64,000 bases of DNA from Symsagittifera roscoffensis (Eukaryota; Xenacoelomorpha; Acoela; Convolutidae), in the NCBI RefSeq assembly GCF_963678635.1, contig NC_087062.1, positions 19,209,789 through 19,273,788 of the forward strand, given 5' to 3'. The position numbers and the translations under genes were made by a program. The notes beneath the pieces were generated by a model. The model saw only the letters and a list, made by a program, of their open reading frames with translations. It was not told where the DNA came from and ran no database searches. This document shows positions 38,291 through 50,325 of the stretch, one piece after another (within the stretch, counting starts at the first letter, position 1; each line of letters opens with the position of its first letter).

Positions 38291-41200
38291 GTGATGTTAA
38301 ATATAGATGGGATAAATATCTACACGAAAACCATGATAACATGTGATGAGGACCTAGCCGGACAGATCTACGTGGGCAAAGGAGAATTGAAAGTAACATC
38401 GATTGGACACTGCGCAATGTTAGAAGAGGATACAATGCACATCGGGACGGAGGCAGATGTATCAGCACACGTGCTCGACATAAGTGGCAGAAAGACTCAG
38501 TTATGCGGGTTACTTGATACGGGAGCAGTCTTGAGTGTTATACCAATCGAGACTTGGGAGCGAATGGGTTTCGACAAAGGTGATTTGATAGACTCGAGAA
38601 TACGACTGTCAGCTGCAAACAAAGGGGCGCTGCGGGTACTAGGCAGAACACAAATAATAGCACTAAATCTAGGGAAACGCAACCTGTGGATGAGTTTTCT
38701 TGTGGTGGAGAACCTAGATGAGTCTGATCAGTTCATTTTAGGCAGAGACTTCATCAGGAGTTTCGACGTAACGAATGATCTAAACAATGCCATGTTCAGG
38801 ATTTGGAACCCGGATAGGAAGTACGTAATTAAACCGGTAAATCTGATAATGGCAAATGAGAATAAAGCGCCGGTTTTCTTGAGTAGGAGGGTAAGGCTGA
38901 AAGCGAACGAAGCGGCAATTGTAATCTTACGGATGAAAATTTTTATTGAATTAAGTGATAACAAGCAAGTATGCATAGTCCCAAATCCAAACAGTCAAAG
39001 TACTGCTGTTTTAGGAAGATCCTTCTCGATAACCAAGAGCGGCCTCTGCGTCAGTGTATTGTTGAATACTCTTGACATACCCATAACAATTCAGAGGGGA
39101 AGGAAGCTGGGATATGCTCTACCCGTGAAAACTCGATATGAAATGACTGAAAATGTAAAAAAGAATGAAGTACTTGAATGCCCCAATCATAGGGACAAGA
39201 TTTGTATCTTGAGACGATTAAAGAAAATAAAAGATTCATCAGGTCTTGTAAAGTCACTTAAGTCAGAGACAGATGATGGACTCTCGAGCTGTTCAAATTT
39301 CCCCAGAAAGACCAACACTAGAGGAAATGGAAATGGATAAACCAGTTTTACCCGAAATAGAGCACTTAAGGGTTAAGGTAACGTATGAACAGCTCGAGGC
39401 CATCAAGGATGTACTAGAGTGGAACGAGGACGTTTTTTCGAGACATAAGGCAGACATTGGATGTTGTAATTTTGTTGAACATGAAATAGAGCTTGGAGAG
39501 TCTGCGGTAACGCACAGGGAGGGGGCGAGGCGCATGACCCCGCACAAATCGGATGCATGTAGAAAAGAGATAGAGACATTACTAGAGTATGATATGATAG
39601 AACCATCCAAATCACCGTGGGCGTGTGGAGTAGTGATGGCCAAAAAGAAAGGCGACCAATTGAGGTCTTGTTGCGACCTTCGGTATCTGAACTCCGACTT
39701 GGCGAAGGATGCCTATCCCATACCTAGAATTGATGAGAGCCTCTCGAAGTTAGGTGATGCAAAATTTTTTACGACTCTTGTCTTAGGTTCGGCATTTCGG
39801 CAAGTCCCACGGAGGAAGCAGGACAGGGACAAAACAGGGTTCGCCTGCGAGCTAGGGCTGTTTCAATGGAAACGGATGCCATTTGGTCTATGCAATACCA
39901 CGGCCACATTTCAACGGTTGATGGCACACGCATTGATAGGTGTGACAAAGAAATACGGCAATTTGGTAATGTGCTACGTGGATGACGTGGTAATAGCGAC
40001 GCCAACAATGGAAGACCACATCGAGCGACTAGACGAGGTGTTTGCATGCATGAAGAGGTCAGAACTAAAGTGCAAACCGTCAAAGTGCGAGATACTCAAG
40101 GACTCGATCAAATGCTTGGGAAGGATGGTAGACAGGCGTGGCATCAGACCAGACCCAGATGCAGTAGAAGCGGCTCTGACTTGGAAATCGCCAAAGACGG
40201 AACATCAATTGATGAGCTTCCTGGGTTTTGCGAACTATTACAGGGAGTTCATCAAGGGCTACGCGGACAAAGTATACCCGACGCAACAACTAAAGAGGCA
40301 CAAAGGCAAGAAGTTCACGTGGAACAACGCGGCGGAAGAATCATTCCAGAGAATAAAGAAGGAGTTGTGCAAGGCACCAGTGCTAGGGATGCCAAGGGCA
40401 AAAGGAATCTACGTGCTGGACACGGATGCGTCGGTAGTCGCGATTTCTGGCATTCTCCATCAGGAACAAGAATGAAACGGGAAGACAGTCTTAAGACCAA
40501 GAGCGTACGGAAGTAAAGTCTTGAGTGATACGGAAATGAAGTACGGGGCGCCAAAAGCAGAGATGTTTGCGGTTGATACCTTTGTCGAAAAATATAGAGC
40601 ATACCTAGGCAGCGAGCCATTCCAGCTGCGAGTCGACAACAGGGCACTCAGCTGGCTGAAAACGTACTCAATGGACCAGAGCTTCATTGGAAGGTGGATA
40701 GTTCGCCTGGACGGACACAACATGATAATTGAGCATAGGACAAGAGACAAACATCAAAATGCCGATAGCTTGAGTAAGAAGACGGAGTTCTACGAGAGAC
40801 AGGAACAGAGGGAGGCGGATAGGCCAGAAATCAAAGATGGCTTCTCCTTCATGGATAAGGAAACGTATGATAGTCTTCCACTCACGAGATGGCTCGACAA
40901 GTCAGGCAAACCGATAGAGGATCACCCCGAATTACCAAAGGAGCCTCCAGAGAAAACAATCTTGAAGAAGACCCGAGGAATGCCGATAGGGATAATGCTC
41001 AAGTCAAAAATTGTGAGGGAGACGCTCAAGGCAAAAGGCTATGATCTCAACCAGGTAGAAGCGGGAGATGCAAAGATAGATGAAGACTTGATGAGATTAC
41101 TCGAGAAACTGGCAGACGATAAACCCGTGATCAAAGAAAAGGGTAAGGAGGAACCGGAAATCACGACATTGAGAAGGAATGAAACGGGTGGCGGCGAAGA

Positions 41201-41345
41201 CTCCTTAAAAGAAAAACCTGACGGGAAAGAAGTCGTGCAGTCATTGGTTGATAAAATCCCTGATGACATACTTGAGCGGAATCGCGTTAGGAAAAAGAAA
41301 GTGGCATTTAAGGAGGAGGCTGAACACCTTGAGCCTCCTCCTTAA
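38291..41345 (+). pseudogene. Element 2 protease, RT and RNase H, broken
   Basis: Protease LLDTGA is present near 38513. A frameshift lies near 39300. RT (39273-40475) is nearly full length and keeps the segment that element 1 has lost after YVDD, but motif A reads LVLGSAFRQ, so the catalytic Asp is Val. YVDD is intact. TGA at 40473 replaces a Trp codon inside RNase H. The RNase H remainder and spacer follow (40521-41345), ending where a small palindromic rearrangement (GAGGAGGCTG...GAGCCTCCTCCTTAA) introduces a stop. Confidence 0.85.
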
Positions 41346-44300
41346 ATGGCTGAACAAGAGTCCGGGGAGTGGCCCACAGTGGAAGAAGATGCTGGAGAAG
41401 AAAAGTTGTCCGGGGAGTGTGAAGAGTGGGATGAAGATTCGGAGAAGAGCAGCGATGACCAAGATAGTCTATGCATGATACTGGCGGAAGAGAAGATGAG
41501 ACACCGCGACAGGGAGCTACAGACGGATCCCTCCTCAGGAACGTACAATTTGGATCAGCAGGAAGTGCGAGGAGGTGAAGAACTTGATAAAAATTGCAGT
41601 GTCGAGGAAACCATTTAGGGAGGGAGCTATCGTGCAACTCATATGTCAGAACAAATCTGGTGCCAGAAGATGACAGGAAGATCATGAGGAGGATAGTATG
41701 CGTAAAGCTGAAGGATGACATCTACAGCCCTGGAGAAATGAATGGTCAGATAATGGCACTAAAAGAACACGTCAAGGCGAGATATAGGCTGTCGGATCTA
41801 ATACGGGCCCAAAAGAATGACAAGATGGCAAGTAACCTCTCCAAATGGATCCGGACGGATTCCAAAGAGAAGGAGGACCTGGAAGAAGACAGCTACAAGA
41901 CAGTTCTTGAGCCAGTTCTACAAAGACAGAAAAGACTTACTCTATCACACAGCTGATGGGGTGGTAGCATGCAAGAGAAAAGATGATGAGAAGATTTTAC
42001 ACAAGCATAACCTCATCATACTGCCACAGTTGTATCAGACGGAAGTGTTATTCAGATCGCATGATCAAATGGGGCACCAGGGGATAGACAAGGTGCAACA
42101 AAGAATACTTCACAGGTTTGACTGGCCAGGATTCAGGAAAGCTTGCGAGAGATGGGTAAATGCATGCCTAGCATGCCTGCAAGTGAAAGACCCAAGGAAG
42201 ATGAAGCTCCCACTCAAGTCCGTTGAAAGATCGGAATTTAACGAGGTTGTGCAGATAGACCATCAGAAGATCTGTATGACAGAATCGGGATATAACCAGA
42301 TACTGGTCATAAAAGATCATTTCACAAAATTGGCAGAAGCGGTGCCGTGTCAGACAGCCTCGGCAGAAGAGACTTGTGACCACCTGATAACATAACACAT
42401 TGGATATCACGGTATGGTTGTCCCATGACATTTCAGTCGGACAACGGCAAAGCCTTCGTCGGGGACCTGACAAAAGAATTGATGAAGAGGTCACACATTG
42501 CTCAAGCGCACTCAACGACCTACCATCCCCAAACCAACGGGTTAGTGGAGAGACAGAATAGAACATTGGTAAACATGCTGAGGGTATACTGCTCAAGATA
42601 TATGACAGACTGGGATAAATATCTGCCACAAGTGGTAGGGGCATACAACAGTACGCAACACTCAACAACAGGAATCATCCCTTCATGATGATGACGGGCA
42701 GGGAAAGAGCGATGCCTCTTACATTCTTTTATCCAGAATACAAAGGGAAAAAGACATCGCCTCAAGCTTATGTGAAAGAAGCGGTTAAGAGACAGCAGGA
42801 ACTAAACGAGCTCTGCAGAAGGAACACAGCGCAAGCACAAATGAGACAGCGGAAGAAATACGATGAGAAAATACTGCAAGCGAAACCATATGCAGTGGGC
42901 CAATTCGTCTGGGTCTTCCAGAATGTGATACCTCCCAAAGGGACAAAGAAACTACTTAAGAAATGGAGAGGACCGTTCATGATAACGGAAGTGCTTCAGC
43001 AAGGACGGTTTTACCGCTTGACTACGGGGCGTGCAGCGCATTATGAAAACTTGAAACCTCATGTCCCATCCCCAGAAGACTGGTGCGTACCACAGAATAT
43101 GGAGGGACTCGAGTACCTTTTGGTGGAGCCAGCTTGCGAGGTGAACGAAAAGGGCACCAGAGAGAAAAATGATGGCAACGAGGACTTGAGTTTGGATGAT
43201 AATGAAAAGATAGAAGCGGACTCAGAGGCGGAATCCTTTGTGGAAGAAGACTGGAACGATCCGGAGCAGGACGAGGTGCCAAAATGGACGGAACCAGACT
43301 TGCCGATAACAGTAGGAACCAGGAGTGGTAATCGTAAGCGGACAGGCATGAGGTACAATAGGTACGGGGATGACTTCTTGATTGACAAGATACGGCCTGA
43401 TGAATTGGGCGATGAGTTGCTGAGTGTGGGCGAATTGGAGGCAGACGATGAATGGCAAATCATCAACGACAGCGAACACTACCCGAAAGAAGACTACTCC
43501 ACACCAGAACAAGAAACAGATCTGGAGCAGAGCGAGATAGAGAGGAGAGAGAACACAAACTTGAGAATACTAAAGTGAATGCGTGATGTCAAGAGCAAAG
43601 GAGATGAGGGGCAAAGCATCCAGCAGGTCGACGTGTCAGCAGAACAACACGTGAGAACGGAAGATCCCCTCTTCGGTTGGACGGCAACCGACAGGCCACT
43701 CGAAATACCACCAGATAATTTAGACCCAGCATCATCGACGGGGACGTCGATAAATATTTTTGTCCGGGGACTGGGGGTAGGACTTACCCACACCAAAAAC
43801 TTGATGATAAAGAAACTCAGGGAAGTAAGAGAGACCAACGGGCTAGAACTGGGCGAGGAAGAGGCCGAGCCTACCATAGGACGATATTTCAAATTTGAAA
43901 TACCCAATGAATACTCGGAGAACATCCTGATAACGGACAGCGACTTCATCCTGTCAGACAGGACTAGCGCGATCTGTATAACGGCGGACATGAGCTTCAA
44001 ATCGAGACTAGATACCGACTTCAAGAGGGAATACCAGAACGTGGAGTTTCTATTCAGACAGAGACCGGGGCTGGGAGGAATGGCTGCGCTTCCCCCTTCA
44101 GTGGAACATTCCCGGGCAAATACCTATGCTTTCTGGTGACGAGGGTCAATGAAAGGAATACGATAGGTCCTGAGCACGTGATGTTAGCACTAACGAGGCT
44201 GAGAGACTTCATGATTGAAAGAGGGATAGTGGAGGTCTCGATGCGACCCAAACAAGGACAAGTTGAGCCCAAGGGAGTTATATGCCATCCTACACAGGGT

Positions 44301-44365
44301 CTTCGCAGAAACGGAGATAATGGTACATCTACACAAGAAATACTAGTTGAGTATCGCCTGAGCTA
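41346..44365 (+). pseudogene. Element 2 integrase, acidic tail and macro-like domain, broken
   Basis: Pieces in several frames: spacer (41346-41618), HHCC and first catalytic Asp (41817-42395), stopped by a 4-nt insertion near 42393, then the rest of the DDE core (42425-42688), a frameshift, and the GPF module plus acidic tail (42685-43578). TGA at 43576 replaces Trp. The macro-like region is 43579-44139, with a frameshift near 44105 and another near 44245. It has only one integrase copy, which shows the element 1 duplication is derived. The join between integrase and GPF module (AQMRQRKKYDEKILQAKPYA) is intact here. Confidence 0.85.
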
Positions 44366-44683
44366 CGGGTGGACATGGGGATCTCGAGTAAGGGTTTATG
44401 GGGATCTCGGAGCAGGTAGATGGATTTAACGTAATTGGCATGACAATTATAATTGAAAGAGTTGACGGTGCTAAAACATTGCATGCTCTCAAAAAACTTC
44501 CAATTGAACTATTTTAGTAAAACAAATGGAGGGATAAGGTTTCAACTACATGAGGGGTTTTTAGGTTAGGAGCATAACACCTTTGGAAAGAGAAAAGAAG
44601 GTCTTGAACAAAGTTCACGATCAGCAACATTCGAACGAGATATTTCTCAAGTACTCAAGTTAGTTGGTACGGTAATACTCAAG
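44366..44683 (+). other. ORF1-ORF2 junction region (element 2)
   Basis: About 320 bp without a gene. It shares blocks with element 1 and has its own tandem repeat near 44645-44715, with the unit ACTCAAGTTGGTTGGTACGG, i.e. the CTCAAG version of the CTTGAG motif seen in element 1. Confidence 0.65.
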
Positions 44684-47600
44684 TTGGTTGGTACGGTAAT
44701 ACTCAAGTTGGTTAGTGCGCGAGATCATCTAAAAATCGTAAAAATAGCAGATCGATTTTGGAAATCCATGCCTGCGGCGCTAAAGAGGCCTACGCTCGAT
44801 AAATTGTACAGACGTTTGAGGGACCTGGACTACACCCAAGTGGACGAGAGGATGACAGTGATGTTGAACGCCATCCTGCAGTTAGAGGAGCAAGGTGAAT
44901 GCAGGGAGTCCGCGACAGAAGCTGTCTTGATGGTCGGCTACACCACAGAAGGGATATCCAATCAAGAACAGACCAGGTGTTTGTCCTGGAATGTGGATGG
45001 AGGGGTGAGAGGATTCGACTTGGCAAGGAATCCTGGCTTGATCAACAACATTGAGTAAGGCGCGGGAGAGTTCCCATTACCGACCAGACCATCCGCAAGA
45101 TCCGCGGGCCAATCCACGAGCAAGCCACCTTCTATGATGCGAGCACAGCAAACGGAGGAGACGTATCCTGACCTCAGTAACCTGAAGAGGGAACTTGAGA
45201 GGGCGCAGAGGGAGAAGAATAAAGCGAACCTTGACCGGGATAGCGCGAAACTCGAGAGGGATCAAGCGAATCTGGAGAGAGACCAAGCGATCCTTGAGAG
45301 GGACCAGGCGCGGCGTGACCTTGATATGTTGAAAGCAGAGTACCAGCAAGAACAAAGGGTGCGAGAGAACGAGGCTAACTGCAAACAGTTGAAGTCGGAA
45401 CTTGAAAAGATCCAGCGGCGACAACGAGAGTTCGACAGGCAAAAGGAAAAGGGAACCAGGACTACGGAGCGAGCTGCTCTAGCCTCAAGGCCGGAGTCAC
45501 GTATGGAGGTGGATGAGGCTCCCAGGTCAAAGGGACAATTCAACCTAGACCGCGCGGGACTGGAAGTGTGGATACCAACCGAATCAGCGTCCTCCCTGCA
45601 TGGTTTGGAGACACAGCCGATACGCCCACTGATGGACGTGGCACTGCCGGGATATACCCCGAGCTCAACCCCAAGCAGCAGTCAGGTGAGCAGGAGCTCG
45701 TCGCGTCCCAAGGAATTAAATGAGAGGCTACAGCTGAGAAATCTCGAAAGTCCAACTAGAGTGGAGCTACCCCCCACTTGGAGGGAGCAACCGGTCAGGA
45801 ATGTGGTGATCGCAAGCTATAAGAAGAACACAGATGGCAGATATCACAGGCACAACCGCATGGATTGGAACGCTGCGCAGCGGGAGAGAAGGGATTGTTT
45901 CCATGACGCGTCTTGGGCCGAATACTATACACAGCCACGAATACCGGAGGGTGCAGTTCACCTGATTGTAGGGGACAGCCTGGTACGGATGCTGACCCGG
46001 ATCCAGTCGCACTGGCAGATTGGAGTCTCGAGTTTCTCTGCAGCCGCAACGCCGCAGATGCTGGCATCACTCGCGATGCTAGGGATGGCAAGAATGTATA
46101 CAGTGACTCTAATGATGGGGACCAATGACGTGTCCAGAGACGAGTCAAGAAAAGTGATGAGGCTACATAATAAAATGAGCTGCATCCTGGAGGAGTTGCG
46201 GATTCAGATGGATCCCGCCATACTCACAATTTGCACCACCCCTTATAACATGAATGCCGACCAACATGGAGGAGTGTCCTTCCCGTCAGATTGCTGGGCG
46301 ATCCTTCCCGGAGGATGCGTCTTCAGACGGAATCCATTTCGACAGACTCAGGGGTGTGGAGTGGTTGAACAACGTTTTCCAGAGGCACATAAGTGCGTTG
46401 GAGGCAGACCTGCTTGAAACGGCCCATTTCACATTCGGTCCACCCCCAAATCCCCCTTTCCTTGCCACAAGACCCCTGTCCAGTCGCCTGGGAGCGAGAA
46501 TCGACTCAAGAGACAGCTCGAGGAGCAGCCGGACTAGATTACCGGGTTTCACGCCGATGGAAGCCGAGGAAGCAGAGTCATCAACGCCCCAAAGTTCAGT
46601 GGTGTCCTCAGTGGTGGTGGTAGATAACAAGAGAGTGGAGAGACCAGCGGAGACAAGCCGAACACGATTTCTGGAGAAAGTAAAGGAGTTTGACCTGGAG
46701 GATCTGGAGTGTAGACAGGAATTCGCGGAGGCCCTGGGGCTCAAGCACGTGTCACACGAGGATTTGAGCCGACACCATTGCGTGGATTGGTTAAAAGCCC
46801 ACGAAACGCATTTCTCATGAGCAAGAATGATGGCGACGGCTGATCTGACTGGGATCCCCATGAAATCAGTCATGGGACCGATTAATTACAGACCCCTCAA
46901 GTTGCTGGGGAGTCCGGGACTCATAGTGGAGCCCCCCAAGCACCGAACAAGTTTTGCCAGAATCAGATTGGAAACTCCCGCGCAGTTGAGGGTAGTAGAT
47001 AAGCTACTGGAACCGAAAGAGATGGAACTACCAGACGCCGCTTACGAGGGTGCGAAATTGGCAGACGATCCAAGATATGGAAAACCCTGCGGGAGTGCCC
47101 AATTGGCTAAGACACTGGCAGTATACGATAGAGCGGATCCAGCAGCCGCAAGGGTGATCATCGTGACGGGATCGGATTTCGAGGGAACGTCTCCCAAGTT
47201 GTTCTGGCCGGAAATTCTGGTATACTCGCTGCCAGGTGCAGAGTTGAACCAGATGTTGACCCTGGTGGTAGCGATAAAGTCAGAGATGCCATGAGAGCCA
47301 GAGCTACGGCTGTTCGCAGGAATGAACGATCACCTGCATGCGGCTGGACTTCTAGAGCAGTTGAAAGGTGATAAGCCTATGCCAAAAAAAATCTGGGAGG
47401 CTATCCAGACGTTGTTTGCCGCGATGAACGAGGTGCAGGAAAATGTCAGTTCTCGATTTGGACATAAGACGAAAGTGGTATTCACGACGTCCCCGGGATA
47501 CGCAAGCATGCCTCCTGCTCTGCAGTTTGTGTATGCCATTTTGGTCCTAATAGCCGAAGGGAGGGCATGGCGGATTCTGATGGCAGCTCCCAATCGGGAG

Positions 47601-48290
47601 CTGGAACCCACGAACTTGAGACTTCGGAAGTCAGAACTGGCAGCGGCGTGGGCGGACGTGTCCCACGCATTGAGGGGATTCTATGAATTGACAGACATCC
47701 TCATTGTATTGGATGAGGTCCTCTTACTTGAGATCTCGAATCTCGCCAGGCAACTGAAGTTCAGTCCGGTAAGAGGGTATGACCACCCAATAATAAGTCA
47801 CCTGACAAACAGCCTATGATTCCGAGGTAAAGACTTGACCATCACGAGCTCCACTAGCAAATCGAGGGGACCAAGCAACGAAAGAAAGAATGTGGCTGCG
47901 GCCGAAAAACAACGGGAAGCGATGGTATCTCGACTAACACAAGAGAAAGGCAGGTGGCCGTTTCTAACACCAAGGGTAGAAAATGCTACGGACAAGACGA
48001 GGGAGAGTGCCCCACCTCTCGTGAAGCAGATCTGGGAATTTCTTGAGGAACAATTGGAGGTAGCCGAGAGTAGGGAGATGACGGTGGGTAGATTCGTCAC
48101 GGCAGCGAACGAGGTCACCATTGGAGGATTCTGGAGGGAGCATGCAAAAGGTGAGTTGAGGACGAGGAAAGATCACGAGATCCTGAAATTCTTGAGTCCT
48201 TGTTGGGAAAAGAAATACATGGCCGGAGTGTTTTGTGCGAAAGAGACCATTTTCGGGCCTTTGTGCAAGAGCTTTTTAGTATGCCCATAA
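44684..48290 (+). pseudogene. Element 2 ORF2, N-terminal third, broken
   Basis: Homologous to element 1 ORF2: N-terminal block (44684-45058, ended by TAA for a Tyr codon), coiled coil and SGNH domain (45134 on; VGDSLVR near 45969, MGTNDVSRD near 46118). A deletion of about 60 nt and a frameshift near 46265 cut the SGNH domain; the DGIHFD block is in another frame (near 46330). Further stops: TGA at 46818 (Arg codon in element 1), 47292 (Cys) and 47817 (Trp). The second SGNH-like module (TGSDFEGTS, AGMNDH) is retained around 47165-47325. The homologous start has no ATG where element 1 begins. Confidence 0.85.
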
Positions 48291-50325
48291 GCCTCTTGCT
48301 GGCCATACACTTGGTTTACCCGAGGTATCTGTTTAACATCGGTCCAGCGTACATGTTCAGTCGGGGTGTAGAGATACTGCGGATTGATGGGTATCTGGCG
48401 CTGGTGCTCCTGACTCATGGCCAACTGGTGTCATTTCATCTGTTGATGAAATATGGGGAGCCCCTGTCGATGGGAAAGACCCACTCAAGTATAGACACCT
48501 ACTCATACAAGTGCGCTGCAGGACTGAAGACGTTGCTGGTGGAGTGTCTTCTGATGCAAAACCGACACGTGACCAGTGAGGAGAAGAATCCAAAGACGAG
48601 AGATGAATGGAGAGAGGCGAATGGTGGTATCCCTCTACTGACCGATCTATGTCTGGCGATGAGATCTGACCCAGTGGGAATGATCAGGGGACTAGAGGAG
48701 ATCGTAACTTGTATTTACGGACCAGCGGTTACGTACGCCTTTCCGGACCCTTTAGTGGCGGCATACCGCAATTCAGTGGTACACGTGAGCTTAATAAGCG
48801 TGTTGGATGGGACGGCGTTGAACTGGTGTCAACAAGAGGTGCTGAGGGCTCGAATGAGTAATACAGTGCTCTTTGGGAAGGTCAAAGATCCCGAGTTGGT
48901 AGTGTTTAACTTCCGGGGGCAACTGCAATGCAGGATGGGGGGAAAGCGTGAAGGCCCCATTGAGACTTATCCCAAGTTCTGGAATCTGAATCCCCTAATG
49001 GCGGACGGACAAAAGATCCTGAGAATCCCCGCATGGAAAAAGAGCTTCGATTTGGTAAAAAGGGAGCTAAAGGCGACACTAGAGAAGGAAATTTTGCCCG
49101 CAACTATTCCTGAGTTCCCAACAGTCAGGAGAATGACCCTGGGGATGAATAGCTCCCTGGTGGTCCCATCCCTGTTCGCAAGAGCTACGGTAGAAAGGCA
49201 GCAAGAGAAGTTCACCGATGGCTGGGACCCCTTGTTCATTGGGTATACAGCAGCGGTCTACTTCCATACTTATGATATCAAGATAAACTCATGGACGACT
49301 CAAGCGAAAAAAATGAGAGGCTCGATGCCTCCAAAATTCGAGGTTCGTGACATATTGAGAACGCTCGATCAGGCAAATTTGGAAAACATGTTACCGGTAT
49401 GGGATGATGGCAGGATGATCGTAGAAGAAGGGCACATCGCGCTGAAAGACGAGATGAAGTTTGCCACAAGAAAATACCGGGCGCCTTACGGATTAGAACA
49501 GGTGGAAATGAAAAAGGGGAAGAGCTGGATGCCGCAGGCTTGTTATATGTGGCTCTGACAGAATACAAGAAGCAAGACCCAGCGACAACCTCACCCCTAT
49601 CAGTAGGCACCCCTGGGGACAAGAGAAGCGGCCCCGTAGAAGACCGATTTAGAAAGATACTTGAGAGAAGGCGAGCCGAGTCAGAAGAAGAAAGCATGGA
49701 TGAAACTCTCAGTGAAACAGGAGAGGAAATGGAAGTGGGGAATAAGCCTGAGCCGAAACCAGCTGAGGAAGATTTCACCGCCCAGGAGCTACTGCAGGAT
49801 CTCAGCGGAGATGATTGGGGGGACACTGCCACGCCACCTCTGACCTCACACCCTCGGAAAAATCTGGAATTACCATTGACACGCGAAACTTCCAACATGG
49901 GGATGATACTCTTGAGTACAGAAGAGAGCAAGAAGAACACGTTTGAGGGGAACAAGAGCATGATTCTAGGGACGCTGGATGAGAAGGCTTGGCGGGAATT
50001 CTTGAGTGAATTTAATCAAGAGACAAAGAGTGAGACCACGCTATATAACTTCATGGAAGAACTGTGGAACACGGTGGTCAAGTTCGGGGAACCGGTGTTG
50101 ATGGGCACCGGGCTGGATGAAAAAGCAAGAAAGGAGTTGCTGAGTAAGATGGTCAAGTTGAGGGAGACGCGACAGAAGACCAAGGATGATGAATGTAAAG
50201 ACGGCTCTACTCTGAAGCAAAAAACTGATGATAAAATGATTAAAGGCTCTAATATCCTTAAGGCTCGAGCAGGTGGAGGCAAGAGTTGGGAGGGTCGGAC
50301 CGGGGCAGAGAGATCGAATCAGTGA
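48200..50325 (+). pseudogene. Element 2 ORF2, middle, broken
   Basis: Homologue of the unrecognised middle region of ORF2. Frames 48200-49558 and 49540-50325 are separated by single-base shifts near 48255 and 49525. Regions such as LLTDLCLAMRSDP, CIYGPAVTYAFPDPLV and TDGWDPLFIGYTAAVYFHT are almost unchanged from element 1. That suggests the region was under protein-level constraint before decay. Confidence 0.8.
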
